Shown here: piece after piece, positions 25,927 to 33,916 of the stretch
How the letters are laid out: every line of letters starts with the position of its first letter
Position numbering within the stretch: position 1 is the first letter of the stretch
From: Alphaproteobacteria bacterium AO1-B
GTDB lineage: Bacteria > Pseudomonadota > Alphaproteobacteria > Rhizobiales > Stappiaceae
Length of the DNA: 64,000 nucleotides
Direction of reading: 5' to 3'
NCBI GenBank assembly: GCA_001890945.1
Contig: MLAX01000004.1
Location: forward strand, 434,001-498,000
Translations under genes and position numbers: made by a program
Notes under the pieces: model-generated
Databases searched by the model: none
What the model saw: only the letters and a program-made list of their open reading frames with translations
Told to the model about the DNA's origin: nothing

Positions 25927-28074
25927 TTAGAGCGTTACCCAACGTAGCTTTTCTTCCACTTCTGACGATATTCCAGAGAGAGGGTCTTCGTTGATTGAGT
26001 GTGGTTCGAATTCTTCCTCTACAACGACGAACAGATCTGCAAACTCTGACAGGCGCTGGACTTGCCCGTGATTGCGCACCGGCGGAGCGTCAATGATCAT
26101 GCAGGCATCACGAGCTGTGTTGCTGACTGAAAAGCCCTCAACGATCTCCAGGATAGAACGCCGGTTCCGGAAGTGGTTCGTTGCGATCTCCCCAGGATCA
26201 ACAATTGAAAGTGCGCGAGCTGCAGGCAGGCCCAAGGAGTCGGGCGCTGTCCGGTGAGCGTCGATCAGGTTCTGGTTCTCAGTCAGCAGCAACACTGGAA
26301 GCCCGCGCTGTCCTGCAAGCGCTGCAATCCCAAGAACGACGTTACTCTGATCCAGCTTTGGCTCAAGCGAGCTTACAACCACGACTGCCCCTCTGCTTTG
26401 GAGGGTCTTCACGTCACGCCGAAGCGGACCGCGCTTCAGATACTGCGCAGTTTCCTTCGGATCGAACCTTTCATAGGTTTGGGTCTGGGCCCGGTGATGG
26501 TCGTGATCCTTCGCGCGGGCATGCCTTTGTGCGCGGATTGGGCGATCGGGAACCTCCTGAAAACCCATCTTCTGAATGGTCTCATTCAATCTGCCAACAG
26601 GCGCCGAAAAGCGCTTGCGGCCTTCTTTGAATTTGCGTCCGGTCTGTTTCCGTCTCCCAAAACCAAACAGCGATTGAGACATCGTCTTTGACGCGCGTTT
26701 TTTCTCTACAGGAGCACCTGTCATCTCACGTGCAAACGCATAAAGAACCGCGCAGCCCCCCGAAAAGACCAGAAAAACGAGCCCAGCAAGAACCCGACTT
26801 GGCCGGTTTGGTTTCAGCGGAGGCAAGGCCGGCGATGCGATCCGAGCCTGCCCGAGTTCCAGACCGCTCTGCTTTTCGGTTGCCTTGAACCGAGCCAGAA
26901 ACTCTTCATACAGCTGTCGGTTTGCGGTTGCTTCACGCTCCAGGCTTGCAAGCTGAACCATGGCGCGTTCGGTTCGAAGGGCCGTTTGTTTCCTCTGATT
27001 GAGCTCGTTGGTCAAAGCTTGAAGAGTGGAATTTGCACTTTCAAGCCGCTCTTTTTGGATCGCAAGAAGTCTGCTTTGTTCCAGAGAGATTTGCCGTTCG
27101 ATTCCAGCCAGCTTGCTGCGCTCTGAGGTCACGCGGGGATGACGGTCGCCGTAAACCCGGCTGAACTCGGAGAGGTTCTGGAGTATTTGGCCTCTTTCAC
27201 GGCGCAGCTCTGCAAGCTGTGCCGCGTCCGATTGTTCGGTCGTGGACGGAAGACCCGCGCCTGTGCTGATCTTTTCAACCCTTGAACGGATGGCCTCTGT
27301 TTCAGCCTTCGCGGCAACAATCTGCTCGTTCAGTGTGATGAGTTCACGCTGTAACAATGTGCTGTCTTGAGTAACACCGATGATGCCATTCTCTGCCTTA
27401 AAGCTCGCAACGGCTTTTTCAGAAGTTTCAAGGTTTGACCTCAAGTCGTTCAGGCGTTCTTCCAGGGACGAAGCTGCAGTGGCGTTCGCGGTCACCAACG
27501 CATCGGTCTGGCTGTCTACGAAGGCTTGCGCGACTGCATTGGCGTAAAGAGCGGATTTATCTGGGTCGTTGGATGAGAACGATATTTCAACAATGAAGGT
27601 CGCGCCCACCCGATTGACTTGCAAACGCCGCTTGAAGGCCGCGAGCAATTCACGGTCGTCAGGACCTACAGAACGCGCAAAAACCGGATCGGTCTTGGCG
27701 TCCAGATCTTCCAGCACTGGGCGCAGAAACCCATCGGAATGAACGATTTGGACGATACTTTCCAAGAAAGCGGCATCTGATCCAATGCCCGGCAAAACGT
27801 TTTCGGTAAGTGTCACTCTGCGCTCGCGCGGGTCAACCAGAACAAGTGCAGTCGCTTTGTACGGGAACGGATAAAGCGAGAACAGGACAAGCACGATCGC
27901 TGTCAAAACAGCCGTGATGATCGTGATGCGCAAAAGGTTCCGGCGGAAGAACCCGATGATTTGCGAGAATTCAATCAGACCCTGGTTGAATGCGCCGTAT
28001 CGTTGTTTTCCGTCTTGTGAAAACGGACCTTCCGGAGTCTCTTGGTTCCAAGCTCCACCTGGAATGGCGGTCAT
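25927..28074 (-). CDS. Wzz/GumC-type polysaccharide co-polymerase with degenerate BY-kinase-like domain
   Basis: A 715-residue inner-membrane protein. The Wzz domain begins after about residue 30, with a first membrane helix at about 46-66 (LRITIITAVLTAIVLVLFSL), a long periplasmic coiled-coil region (about 190-410) and a second helix at about 428-448. A basic linker leads to a C-terminal P-loop-like domain. That domain keeps a Walker B (CMIIDAPP, 658-665), but the Walker A position reads SSLEPKLDQS (568-577) with no GK[ST], and there is no C-terminal tyrosine cluster. It is thus probably a kinase-dead scaffold controlling chain length and export. It is the first gene of the minus-strand polysaccharide operon. 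Confidence 0.86.
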   Translation of the reverse strand: MTAIPGGAWNQETPEGPFSQDGKQRYGAFNQGLIEFSQIIGFFRRNLLRITIITAVLTAIVLVLFSLYPFPYKATALVLVDPRERRVTLTENVLPGIGSDAAFLESIVQIVHSDGFLRPVLEDLDAKTDPVFARSVGPDDRELLAAFKRRLQVNRVGATFIVEISFSSNDPDKSALYANAVAQAFVDSQTDALVTANATAASSLEERLNDLRSNLETSEKAVASFKAENGIIGVTQDSTLLQRELITLNEQIVAAKAETEAIRSRVEKISTGAGLPSTTEQSDAAQLAELRRERGQILQNLSEFSRVYGDRHPRVTSERSKLAGIERQISLEQSRLLAIQKERLESANSTLQALTNELNQRKQTALRTERAMVQLASLEREATANRQLYEEFLARFKATEKQSGLELGQARIASPALPPLKPNRPSRVLAGLVFLVFSGGCAVLYAFAREMTGAPVEKKRASKTMSQSLFGFGRRKQTGRKFKEGRKRFSAPVGRLNETIQKMGFQEVPDRPIRAQRHARAKDHDHHRAQTQTYERFDPKETAQYLKRGPLRRDVKTLQSRGAVVVVSSLEPKLDQSNVVLGIAALAGQRGLPVLLLTENQNLIDAHRTAPDSLGLPAARALSIVDPGEIATNHFRNRRSILEIVEGFSVSNTARDACMIIDAPPVRNHGQVQRLSEFADLFVVVEEEFEPHSINEDPLSGISSEVEEKLRWVTL

Positions 28075-28257
28075 GTCAAGGCGCTCCAGTCGTATCGAAA
28101 AGCACTCTAATCAAAACTAGGTTTGGCGCAGTGGTTCGTATGCGGGTTCGTCGGCTGGCAAAAACTTAGCAATCAATCAATAACTATCCGTTAAACATAA
28201 CCGCCTTCGGTATGATGAAATGCATAGCACGACAGCCCCGGAGAGCTTGGTATTTGC

Positions 28258-29772
28258 GTGAGAACTGTCGATAAAAATCAACCCTATGGCCTGGTTTCTG
28301 AGGGGCCTGACTGGAGCCGGGAGCCGATGGGCTCGGTGGCTGCAGTGATAGGTGGTTTTGTGCTCATCGGACTGCCGGTTGCGGGGCACATTTTAAGCCC
28401 ACTGATCGCGGTTCCGATGGCTCTGGTCCTCAGTGTTCTCCTCGCGAACTACGCACCGCGCGCTGCATTGATCAGCGTCATCATTGCCCTGTTGTTTCAG
28501 AATTTCTTTGTTTCAATGGTTTCGTCTAACCTGAGCGGCCCGGATGAATTCAAAATCATTCGAGGATACAACTTTGTCATACTCGTATCGATTTGGTCCG
28601 CTTTCTTCGCCAGTTACTGGACCCGGTTTCGCGGACAAAACAGGTCCATCGATCTCATCATGAACCTGACCTTTGGCGCAGTTGGGCTCGTCTTTTTTTA
28701 TTTTCTGATCGGTTTTGTTCAAAACCCGACCCCCGCCGTCATTTACCTCCGGAACATTCTGACGCCGATCCTCATCTTCCAAATTGCCTTGATCACCTTT
28801 TGGCGGTTTGAATTTGGCCTTACCGTACCGCTCTTCATCGTCGGTACGATCTTCCTTCTAATGGGATATATCGAACTGATTTTCCGGGAGGATTGGCTCT
28901 ACTTCACCGGAGGCGAAAGCTACTGGGAGCTGGATATGCGATCGGCGCGTTTGTCACTTGAATGGGACCAGGAAGCGCGGGAAACCGGTTACGTCATGCT
29001 GGGCTTTCTCGATGCCTTTCGTGTCGATTTGTTCAACACACCCTTGCTCGACGGCTTGGACCTGAGGGTTACACGTCTCATGGGGCCAAACATGCACGCG
29101 ATCAGTTATTCGTACGCGGTGGCTTTTCTGCTTGTGTTCGCGCTGTTTCGTGGTTCGGTTATCATGGCGTTGTTGCTTTTCCCTTTGCTCGTCTTTGCCA
29201 ATGCGAAAGGCGCCTTGATTCTGTTCATTCTGGTGCTCGGAGCATGGTTTGCATTCAAACTCTTCGGCGCGCGGCTGAGCCTTTGGGTCACAGGATTTGT
29301 ACTGGCACTCTATGCCGTCGCGGGAATTGTGGTCGGGCTTCAGATCGGCGACTTTCATGTGCTTGGTTTCATGGGCGGGCTTTACAATTTTCTTGGTTTC
29401 CCCTTCGGACATGGCATCGGTGTGGGAGGCAACCTTGGTACCGACTTTTCTCAGCTGGACTGGCCGGCTTATCAGGCCGCTGGGCGCACGCCGGTCGCAA
29501 TCGAGAGTGCGGTTGGAGTTTTGCTCTATCAAATGGGGCCAGCTGCGTTCTTTCTACTTGGAGTATACATCTGGCTCGGGTGGCAAACACTTAGGGTGGC
29601 TTCCTTTACAGGTGCATCTCTTCACATTGCCGCGAGTTTTGCTTTGTTAACCGTTCTTGTGAACGGAATTTTTCAGGAAGAGGCTTTATTCTCGCCACTC
29701 GCCCTCGGGCTATTGATTTCTCTAAATGGCATGGTTCTTGGCCAAGCCATCCGAAAGGGCTTCGTTCCATAG
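28258..29772 (+). CDS. O-antigen ligase / polysaccharide polymerase-like membrane protein
   Basis: A 504-residue polytopic membrane protein with about 11-12 hydrophobic helices and a longer periplasmic loop (about residues 205-270) before a second helical group, the layout of Wzy polymerases and O-antigen ligases. The C-terminal half contains GFPFGHGIGVGGNLG and ESAVGVLLYQMG, resembling the conserved periplasmic region of the Wzy_C/ligase superfamily. It would polymerise lipid-linked repeat units in the periplasm. The start is GTG at 28258. The gene is divergent from the Wzz-like gene across a 183-bp promoter region and 2 bp from the flippase gene. Confidence 0.75.
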   Translation: MRTVDKNQPYGLVSEGPDWSREPMGSVAAVIGGFVLIGLPVAGHILSPLIAVPMALVLSVLLANYAPRAALISVIIALLFQNFFVSMVSSNLSGPDEFKIIRGYNFVILVSIWSAFFASYWTRFRGQNRSIDLIMNLTFGAVGLVFFYFLIGFVQNPTPAVIYLRNILTPILIFQIALITFWRFEFGLTVPLFIVGTIFLLMGYIELIFREDWLYFTGGESYWELDMRSARLSLEWDQEARETGYVMLGFLDAFRVDLFNTPLLDGLDLRVTRLMGPNMHAISYSYAVAFLLVFALFRGSVIMALLLFPLLVFANAKGALILFILVLGAWFAFKLFGARLSLWVTGFVLALYAVAGIVVGLQIGDFHVLGFMGGLYNFLGFPFGHGIGVGGNLGTDFSQLDWPAYQAAGRTPVAIESAVGVLLYQMGPAAFFLLGVYIWLGWQTLRVASFTGASLHIAASFALLTVLVNGIFQEEALFSPLALGLLISLNGMVLGQAIRKGFVP

Positions 29773-29774
29773 GC

Positions 29775-31121
29775 ATGAAAAACCTGTTCGCCTCTCTGGC
29801 ATCGTTCGCCCTTAGGTCGGAAACTCGAGGCGTGATCATCTCGATGATGGTCAAAGCTGCCTCTATCCTGTCGGCCTTCACCCTCTTCACCTTGAGCGCA
29901 CGCGTGTTGGGTGAGGAGCAGTTCGGCCAGTTTGCGCTGTTTTTCAGTGCGGCTTCCATGGCAGCTGTTGCCGCAGCTTTCGGCCAGGAAATGCTGATCA
30001 TCCGGATCTGGAACGAGAATGTTGCCGCCGGGCGAATTTCGGTTGCCAAAGGCGGGATCGTGTTTGGGTTTTTGATCTCGGCGCTGGGCGCAACTCTGGG
30101 CGCGATAGTGATGGCGGGGATTGTCTATTTCTACAGCAATTGGGCGGCAGCCTTGAGCGCTGGATTGTTTGTTGCTGCTGCTGTCTTCCTTCTGTTTTTC
30201 TCCAGTCTTGCCCGATCAATTGTCAGCATACTTGTCGGTGATGGGCAAAGAGAGTTGACCGCATTGCTGTTTGCAAACGTTGTGCTGATTTTCTGTCTCG
30301 TTTTTGACTGGAGCTCTTCCGTCACATCTGTTGTCAATTTGATTGTCCTCGGAAAAGTCGTTGCAATTGCCCTGCAGGTTTTTTTCCTAACCCGGGTGCT
30401 GCGCCGAATGTATCCGGAGATATTTGCAGCCAAACCGGAGTTCGCCGTTGATCGCTGGCTGCCATCTTCTACGCGGCTCTGGTTCGCCAGTATTCTGGAA
30501 TCTTCCAATCAGTATCTCGACGTCATTCTGGTCGGCTATCTGCTCGATCCGATTGCTGCAGGCGCCTATTTCGTCACGACGCGCCTTGCCAACGGATTTG
30601 CGTCCGTTGCGGATGCGTTCAACATGTTCGCCATGCGGCAATTTCCGGAGCTTTACTACAAAGCGGATGAGGGCGGTCTGCTGCGGTTGCTACAGACCCT
30701 TGCCATCCTGACAGCGCTTGCGGTTGTCGGCGGACTGTTCGTAGTTGGCGTTGCCGGTCATTGGCTTCTGATGATCTTTGGCGCAGAGTACATGGCTTAC
30801 TATCATGTTCTGGTGATCCTTTGTCTCGGAAGCGCCGCAATGGCAGCAACAGGCCCGGCGGCGCCCGTTTTGATGTTGACCGGGCATGAAGGGGCTTATC
30901 TGCGGATCGTTGCGCTCAGCGTTTTCATTCGAGTGGCTGGCTTCTTTTTGATTGTTCCAATGTTTGGGATTGTTGGTGCAGCTGTGACCACGACTGTTTC
31001 ACTCGTTGCAATGGCTGTTCTGGTCAGCGTCCGGTCTCGCACTGCGACTGGTTACAATGTCACGGCAACGCGTATATTGGGCGGATTGGCGCCGGATCGT
31101 ATGAACGCGAAGGAATCGTGA
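29775..31121 (+). CDS. Polysaccharide flippase (Wzx/MATE-like, oligosaccharide flippase family)
   Basis: A 448-residue protein with about 12-14 membrane helices. The N-terminal FTLFTLSARVLGEEQFGQFALF is typical of polysaccharide_synt/Wzx flippases, which move undecaprenyl-linked repeat units across the inner membrane. Its neighbours are a Wzy-like gene (2-bp gap) and a glycosyltransferase gene, so it is part of a Wzx/Wzy-dependent export system. ATG at 29775; the ribosome-binding site is weak, consistent with translational coupling to the gene before. Confidence 0.87.
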   Translation: MKNLFASLASFALRSETRGVIISMMVKAASILSAFTLFTLSARVLGEEQFGQFALFFSAASMAAVAAAFGQEMLIIRIWNENVAAGRISVAKGGIVFGFLISALGATLGAIVMAGIVYFYSNWAAALSAGLFVAAAVFLLFFSSLARSIVSILVGDGQRELTALLFANVVLIFCLVFDWSSSVTSVVNLIVLGKVVAIALQVFFLTRVLRRMYPEIFAAKPEFAVDRWLPSSTRLWFASILESSNQYLDVILVGYLLDPIAAGAYFVTTRLANGFASVADAFNMFAMRQFPELYYKADEGGLLRLLQTLAILTALAVVGGLFVVGVAGHWLLMIFGAEYMAYYHVLVILCLGSAAMAATGPAAPVLMLTGHEGAYLRIVALSVFIRVAGFFLIVPMFGIVGAAVTTTVSLVAMAVLVSVRSRTATGYNVTATRILGGLAPDRMNAKES

Positions 31122-31123
31122 GA

Positions 31124-32260
31124 ATGAGTGGGCAGCGCATTCTCTTCATCCAGACGCAGGCGGAAAATGCCGGTGCTCAGGAAGTTTCCCGTCTGCTCGG
31201 GGAACACCTGACAAACCGTGGTCACACAGTCCAGCACCTTTTCTTCTACAAGAAGTCGGAAGATTTTTCGGCGCCACCGGACACTGTTATCGTACGCCAA
31301 ACCCGGCCGTCCAACTGGCGTTTCTTTTCTTTCTTGGGCGCGCTGTACAAGGCCATCCGGGACTTCAAACCAGACTGTGTCTTTTGCTTTCAACATTTTG
31401 GAAATGTGATCGGGGCACCGGTCGCCAGGCTTGCGGGCTGTCCGGTCATCGTTGCCAATCAGGTAACGGCACCCAGCTTGATCAATCCAGTAGTTGCCTT
31501 TCTCGACAAGGGTCTCGGGGTAGTCGGGATTTATGATCGGGTCACCGTGAACTCCAACTTCCTGCTGGATACTTACGGCCGCTACCCAAACCGCTATGTG
31601 TCGCGATTGGATTTGATACCGCAAGGATTTGAAAACAAAGACTGGGCGATGGACAAAGCCTCGGCACGTGGGGAACTTGGCTTGCCTATCGATGTGCCGC
31701 TTCTTGGCGTGTCCGCACGGCTGAACCCGGCCAAGCAAATCGATAAGGTTCTAGCCATCCTCGCTAAGCGACCGGAATGGCATTTCGCGATCGCAGGTCA
31801 GGGGCCGGATTTTGAGCGTTTGCAAAACGAAGCCGTCAAACTCGGGATCACGAACCGTGTTCATTTCCTGGGCGAATTTGCCCCCAGCCAGATCGGCAAA
31901 TTTCTCGTTTGTCTGGACGTATTCACATTCCCGTCTGCTGCGGAGAGTTTCGGGCTTGCAGCCATTGAAGCCGCACAGGCGGGCATTCCCGTTGTTGCCA
32001 ACGATTTGCCGGTCTTGCGGGAAGTGCTTCAAGCCAATGGCAAACCATGTGCTCTGTTTGTTGACGTCATGGACGCGGAAGCATTTGCGAATGCCATCGC
32101 CACGATGCTGAATGATCCGAAAGTGGCGCAGACATTTCGTGATAGAAGCGGCGATTTGAAAGAGCGGTATTCGCTGAATGCTATGGTGGATGCCTACGAA
32201 ACCCTTGCGACTGGCAAAGATCTAGCCGCTGACAAGCATCAGGTCATGGCGGTCTCATGA
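31124..32260 (+). CDS. Glycosyltransferase family 4
   Basis: A protein of about 378 residues with a GT-B fold. The N-terminal domain has LFIQTQAENAGAQEVSRLLGE. The C-terminal nucleotide-sugar domain has LGVSARLNPAKQID, HFAIAGQGPD and the retaining-GT signature ESFGLAAIE (the EX7E motif) followed by AGIPVVANDLPVLREVL. It would add a sugar from a UDP/GDP donor to the lipid-linked repeat. A GTG at 31118 overlaps the flippase stop, but the ATG at 31124 has a better-spaced AAGGA. It overlaps the next gene by 4 bp. Confidence 0.88.
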   Translation: MSGQRILFIQTQAENAGAQEVSRLLGEHLTNRGHTVQHLFFYKKSEDFSAPPDTVIVRQTRPSNWRFFSFLGALYKAIRDFKPDCVFCFQHFGNVIGAPVARLAGCPVIVANQVTAPSLINPVVAFLDKGLGVVGIYDRVTVNSNFLLDTYGRYPNRYVSRLDLIPQGFENKDWAMDKASARGELGLPIDVPLLGVSARLNPAKQIDKVLAILAKRPEWHFAIAGQGPDFERLQNEAVKLGITNRVHFLGEFAPSQIGKFLVCLDVFTFPSAAESFGLAAIEAAQAGIPVVANDLPVLREVLQANGKPCALFVDVMDAEAFANAIATMLNDPKVAQTFRDRSGDLKERYSLNAMVDAYETLATGKDLAADKHQVMAVS

Positions 32261-33759
32261 AGGTCGGGATCCTTGTTGAAAAGGACAGGTGCCGACGTTG
32301 GTTGCTGAATCTCGCCGAGCTCTTGAAGACGTCTCAGTCAGAGGAAGTGGCGTATCATTTGATAAAGCCATCAGCGGCAGTATCCAGGGAACTGAAAACG
32401 GCCCTGCAGCTTGAGGAACGCGTTCTCGGCGCAGATCCGTTCTCCGGTATGAGCAAACTGGACCCTTCGGAGCTGCCTCACACCACCGGAAAAGATACTG
32501 ATCTAGTTTTCGATCTCACTATGGGTGGGAGTGAGTACGGAAGCTGCAAGATTTTTGAGGTCCGATACAACGGAGCTTGCGGTGAGGAAGCCCTGTTTTC
32601 TGCATTGATGAGCAAAGGGACGCCACTCATAGAAGTTATCGATCGGCAAGCTGGCACTGTTGCGGCCTGCGGAACCGCCTCCCTCGAAGCCGCAAGAGGG
32701 CTTGGCGGTGCAATGGACGCCGTCTATTCGAGAGTGGCAGTTCTGATCAAAAAGGTCGTTGAAGGGTCTCACGCGCACGGCACACCAATTAAGGCAGAGG
32801 CACTTCAGGCGGTCACGCAGAAACAGGTCCTGATCCGGATGTTGCGGGAGACGGCGGTCACGCTGATCCGATCTGGCTACAGAGCGTTTTTCTACACGTC
32901 CCATTGGCGGGTGGGCTGGAGATTTGTTGACGGTGAGGGTGTTGCGGGCACCCGTGACCTGAGCGGAGAGCCTTGGCACGTTCTCAAAAGCCCGCATGAA
33001 ACGTTCTTCGCCGATCCTTTTCCAATCGAAACGGATGGCCGATATTATCTGTTTTTCGAAGCCTTGCCGCACGAAACCCAAAAGGGTGTCATCTCGATGG
33101 TGGAGATGACAAAAGACGGTCCGGTCGGCGAAGTATCAACGGTGTTGGAAGAACCGTGGCATCTTTCTTATCCCTTTGTTTTTGAAGGGAATGAAGATTT
33201 CTGGATGATCCCGGAAAGCTCTACGAACAATGAAGTCGTGCTTTACAGAGCAGCAAAATTTCCCGACCAATGGGAGCGGCACACTGTGCTTTTAACCGGT
33301 GTAGAAGCGGCAGATGCGACTATCATTGAGTATGAGGGGCGGTTCTGGATGTTTGCCGTCACCCGAAACGGTGTCGGCGGGTATTCCGACTGTCTGAGCC
33401 TCTATTATGCAGATGATTTGTTCGGTCCTTGGCACGCCCACCAGAAAAATCCTGTCCTCGTTGATGACCGCGCCGCTCGGCCGGCAGGACGGTTCTTTTT
33501 ACAGGGCGGAGAGTTGTGGCGCCCGGTTCAGGATTGCCGAAACGGCTATGGTGCGGCACTCGCCTTTGCCCGCGTCGACGAATTAAGTCCGACAACGTTT
33601 CAGCAGTCGGTTCATGAAACGCTGACACCAGGACCGTTGTGGCCTGGACGCAAATTGCATACTCTGAACAAGGCGGGTGATCTGGAGGTTGTTGATGGGT
33701 GCACTTACCATCCAAAATCAGAACTCGCAGCGAAAATGAAAGCGTTTTTCAATAGATAG
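32257..33759 (+). CDS. GINT1-like / formyltransferase-like fusion, putative sugar-modifying protein
   Basis: A 500-residue protein of uncertain role. Residues about 1-185 resemble a Rossmann-like formyltransferase N-domain (MKVGILVEKD ... DLVFDLTMGG), but I cannot see a full catalytic triad. Residues about 220-480 form a five-bladed beta-propeller-like domain like that found N-terminal in glucosamine inositolphosphorylceramide transferase (GINT1): FFADPFPIETDGRYYLFFEA, YPFVFEGNEDFWMIPES, DATIIEYEGRFWMFAVT. Such propellers resemble GH43-type carbohydrate-binding folds. Its place at the end of the polymer operon (4-bp overlap with the GT4 gene) suggests modification or recognition of the glycan. 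No signal peptide, so it is cytoplasmic. Confidence 0.6.
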   Translation: MKVGILVEKDRCRRWLLNLAELLKTSQSEEVAYHLIKPSAAVSRELKTALQLEERVLGADPFSGMSKLDPSELPHTTGKDTDLVFDLTMGGSEYGSCKIFEVRYNGACGEEALFSALMSKGTPLIEVIDRQAGTVAACGTASLEAARGLGGAMDAVYSRVAVLIKKVVEGSHAHGTPIKAEALQAVTQKQVLIRMLRETAVTLIRSGYRAFFYTSHWRVGWRFVDGEGVAGTRDLSGEPWHVLKSPHETFFADPFPIETDGRYYLFFEALPHETQKGVISMVEMTKDGPVGEVSTVLEEPWHLSYPFVFEGNEDFWMIPESSTNNEVVLYRAAKFPDQWERHTVLLTGVEAADATIIEYEGRFWMFAVTRNGVGGYSDCLSLYYADDLFGPWHAHQKNPVLVDDRAARPAGRFFLQGGELWRPVQDCRNGYGAALAFARVDELSPTTFQQSVHETLTPGPLWPGRKLHTLNKAGDLEVVDGCTYHPKSELAAKMKAFFNR

Positions 33760-33855
33760 AGTCCTGAGATTAAAGCATGAGCTGTCGGCTCAACACAGTT
33801 GGCGGATCGGTTGATGTCGAATTTTAAAAAGGTCGGGCACTGCAGGCGCCTACAA

Positions 33856-33884
33856 TTGACGTTACGTTCTTTCTCATATCAAAT
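33856..33884 (+). promoter_or_regulatory. Possible sigma70-type promoter of the caspase-like gene
   Basis: TTGACG (33856-33861), a 17-bp spacer and TCAAAT (33879-33884) lie about 33 bp before the start codon, inside the 157-bp gap between the polysaccharide operon and the signalling block. The -35 matches 5 of 6 and the -10 only 4 of 6, so this is tentative. Confidence 0.35.
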
Positions 33885-33916
33885 TATCGGAACATATCCG
33901 TCAACGGAGGCGTGAG

